Shown piece by piece: positions 14,801 through 15,810 of a stretch of 15,810 nt of DNA. The position numbers and the translations under genes were made by a program. Position 1 is the stretch's first letter, and the number at the start of each line of letters is the position of its first letter. The DNA comes from Pedosphaera sp. Its GTDB lineage: Bacteria; Verrucomicrobiota; Verrucomicrobiia; Limisphaerales; UBA9464. The notes below the pieces were generated by a model. That model saw nothing but the letters and a program-made list of their open reading frames with translations, was not told the DNA's origin and made no database searches. The stretch covers positions 1-15,810 of the forward strand of contig SIAZ01000057.1 in assembly GCA_009695405.1 (NCBI GenBank), written 5' to 3'.

Positions 14801-15810
14801 CATCCGCGAGCAATAATATCGCGGAAGAAATTTTTAACGGTCGGTTTGACCCAAGCCATCAGAGTGATTTCACCGATGATGTCCAGCTTTGGATCAGCTC
14901 CGATTTCCACGAAACCATTGGCACCATCGAGTGCAATAGACCGGTTGGAACCGCCGAAACCGGGGTAGCCAGCACCAGGTTGGTTAGCGAGTCCGCCCCA
15001 AAACAAAACGCCATCTGCTGTGGCTCCAGCATTGCCGCTATTTTTGACGATGGGAAAATCCTTAGCATCTGGAGTCGAGGTTGAGGCATCATCCATCGGC
15101 CAGTATCCAGCCGGGCCCTCGGCGAGAATCAAGGCACCGTATTCGTCAGGATTAGTGGTGCCAGCGGTGAAGTGCGCTTTGCATTGAGCGGTGGAGAGCG
15201 AGAAGGGGTAATAGGCTACTTCATCAACCCAAGCATCAATTCCACGATTCCCCGAAATTCCGCCTGATGCGACGGTGGGGGAATCAGAGAGCGTCCCATT
15301 AAAGCCTGTGCCACCAATACGGAAGGGCATTTGGGTGTTAACCTCCAAACTGGCGACCTCAGTCGCTGTGAGGGTCTTACTGGAGGCAAGGTCGCCATCG
15401 ATAATGACCGATGTTTTTGCACCGTCGAAGGTGCAAACAATGTGACGCCATTTATCCAAGCCGGCATTCAGAGAGGGTCTTGCCGCATTGTTGACAGTGC
15501 CAACATAGCCAGCGGAGTTACCGAGGCGAAACTCAATACGGCCTAGGTTGTTCATATAAACCAAATATCCACGGCGGCTCGAGGCGGCGAAATCATTCAT
15601 CACTGAACTCAGAATCGACATTCCGGTTGTGTCGGCACCCAAGGCGGCTGGTTTGATCCAAAATTCCACGCTAAAGGCGCCACTTTTGTTCATAGCATTA
15701 TTGTGAGGAACATCCAGCTTGGATCCTAGGTAACCTGCATTCACTCCAGGGTTTTTGAAGCGAACAGATTTACCGACTGCACCCGGTTGCCCCTTTTCTG
15801 CATCGAGAAT
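11845..15810 (-). CDS. Giant LamG/immunoglobulin-repeat exported protein (5' end beyond the window)
   Basis: The reading frame is open to the window edge. A GTG at 15744 has 22 more in-frame codons upstream (starting ILDAEKGQPG), so at least 1321 residues exist and the true start is missing. Numbered from that GTG, the order is LamG 1 (about 1-195), LamG 2 (205-455), Ig-like 1 (457-547), Ig-like 2 (551-633), LamG 3 (640-872), Ig-like 3 (880-963) and LamG 4 (972-1230). Each LamG unit shows the concanavalin-like signs W--H-V-TFD (e.g. WRHIVCTFD 99, WQHIVGVYD 786, WHHLACTFD 1146) and a closing DE-A-Y-- (VDEVAYYPF 173, IDEVAIYDT 853). The last 56 residues (LLLVWEGGQLQSANSLAGPF to FYRLR) are a short C-terminal module typical of Verrucomicrobia exported proteins. 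It is probably a cell-surface or secreted carbohydrate-binding or adhesive protein; no enzymatic domain is visible. A strong terminator follows. Confidence 0.92.
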   Translation of the reverse strand: MLDAEKGQPGAVGKSVRFKNPGVNAGYLGSKLDVPHNNAMNKSGAFSVEFWIKPAALGADTTGMSILSSVMNDFAASSRRGYLVYMNNLGRIEFRLGNSAGYVGTVNNAARPSLNAGLDKWRHIVCTFDGAKTSVIIDGDLASSKTLTATEVASLEVNTQMPFRIGGTGFNGTLSDSPTVASGGISGNRGIDAWVDEVAYYPFSLSTAQCKAHFTAGTTNPDEYGALILAEGPAGYWPMDDASTSTPDAKDFPIVKNSGNAGATADGVLFWGGLANQPGAGYPGFGGSNRSIALDGANGFVEIGADPKLDIIGEITLMAWVKPTVKNFFRDIIARGWDGKNAETFLRISRGTDLTGTGYGTTNHYEIGVTDGNSYYDSVLFSMPEGDLNNWVFLAGTYDGSQWTLYRNGKNVGSLTSGNGAIITTNAWTIGAQAEADRGGAFKTLGGISTFFGGSVDEPAIFNKALSAAQIKALYDVAQVSPSITRSISTPDGYLRNIWPTLFKGGSVTLKVEAEGAEPLTYFWTLDGVPLNAASSSLTLNNLQVGTPTYSVVVANAFGSVTNSVKLSIAATAPTFISQPVPVARFAGRPFIFAVTTGGTTPQTFQWKVNGEIIAGATAASYTGTTELARNGASFTCEVTNEAGSSSSAIGILYVSPTPINYPAAVLDASPIAYWRLGETNGSVAFDHAGDNNGVYSKITLNQSGYSELDSNPSVLFAGSGSFVGQINGAKINFQGTNVSFTIECWAKAPEGLVDESTLIAKGTGAEGTTGNEQFSLDIASGHYRFYTRGNNNTLYSAEADVGPDNSWQHIVGVYDQSTPDSPQLRVYVNGRLAGTGDGRPANNNGVRPSTSPISIGSKRLSNSPDYDGTFKGAIDEVAIYDTILSDAVIEKHYGISYGSTTPPQITGQPASFTNYVTLGSTFAVNAFGSIPITYQWKKKGIDIPGATASRLILTGLTLADAGNYTVVITNPAGTTTSTVASLVVLPAPTTEPSILGLVVHLPFNNSLTDATGRGNNAVAIVQTSSSSNLTAATFTEGKVGRAVSYASDFGQPGKPGVTTTTNTSYLSLGVRPDLKFGTNVNFTVAFWIRLPQDFIAGDLPFFTTTTGSLGGPGIVLSPAYGYGIGSGAEPDPAPLNYGAWGVSLYDTNSTSGARIYGDIGSINDGAWHHLACTFDRAAQVVTYLDGAPARSFKISGTTTAVAKSIDTGLPVTLGQDPTGLYQETGSGDIDELGVWRRVLTPLEVGTLYMAGANNLGFRGATEAPSLKMTIQRSGDSLLLVWEGGQLQSANSLAGPFSDILPAVSPFKVTDTTAAKFYRLR
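14490..14498 (-). repeat. G9 homopolymer inside the LamG/Ig coding sequence
   Basis: The coding strand contains nine consecutive G residues, encoding Arg-Gly-Gly-Ala within LamG 2 (ADRGGAFK, about 414-421). Such tracts slip during replication. A change of one or two bases would shift the frame and cut the protein short, so this may be a phase-variation site or simply an unstable tract. It could also be a sequencing or assembly weak spot. Confidence 0.7.

Noticed and set aside
1..15810. CRISPR array, tRNA, rRNA or riboswitch
   Set aside because: No regularly spaced direct repeats, cloverleaf with T-loop GTTCGANTC, rRNA core motif or recognisable riboswitch aptamer was found in the intergenic regions.

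Overview
The window (15.8 kb) looks like chromosomal DNA of a bacterium of the Planctomycetes-Verrucomicrobia-Chlamydiae group, most likely a Verrucomicrobiota member near Pedosphaera/Limisphaerales. The clues are a giant LamG/Ig surface protein with the C-terminal ending typical of that group (a 'VWEGG-LQ-A--LAGPF' stretch finishing in FYRLR), a multihaem cytochrome-TPR protein next to a CRTAC1/ASPIC-UnbV protein, and a PVC-like CdsA signature. The assignment is inference from protein style; no rRNA gene is present. Most genes lack a recognisable Shine-Dalgarno sequence.

Layout. Positions 1-435 hold no intact gene but carry two plus-strand transposase relics: the C-terminal end of one transposase (1-117) and a frameshifted N-terminal piece of an integrase-type transposase (163-431). 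Next comes a minus-strand block: a multihaem cytochrome/TPR membrane protein (7555-4679), a CRTAC1-like FG-GAP/ASPIC protein (4651-2792), a YmdB-family metallophosphodiesterase (2680-1892) and xseA (1879-467). The first two are 27 bp apart and the last two 12 bp apart, with a 100-bp gap in the middle, so this is either one operon or two. Divergent to it, cdsA (7719-8642, plus strand) makes CDP-diacylglycerol for phospholipid synthesis. Facing cdsA is a second minus-strand group: M29 aminopeptidase (11679-10564), secreted N-acetylmuramoyl-L-alanine amidase (10552-9575, 11 bp downstream) and trpC (9486-8680). Upstream of these, a strong intrinsic terminator (11828-11791) ends a very large LamG/Ig-repeat exported protein whose 5' end lies outside the window (15810-11845).

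How the parts fit. xseA, ymdB, cdsA and trpC are housekeeping genes. The amidase and aminopeptidase could act on the two products of peptidoglycan cleavage, glycan and peptide. The most distinctive unit is the cytochrome/CRTAC1 pair: five membrane helices with paired histidines (possible b-haem sites), five CXXCH c-haem motifs, a beta-rich domain and a TPR tail in one polypeptide, followed by a membrane-anchored calcium-binding-type beta-propeller. This looks like an uncharacterised envelope electron-transfer or respiratory module. No CRISPR array, tRNA, rRNA, prophage or intact insertion sequence was seen.
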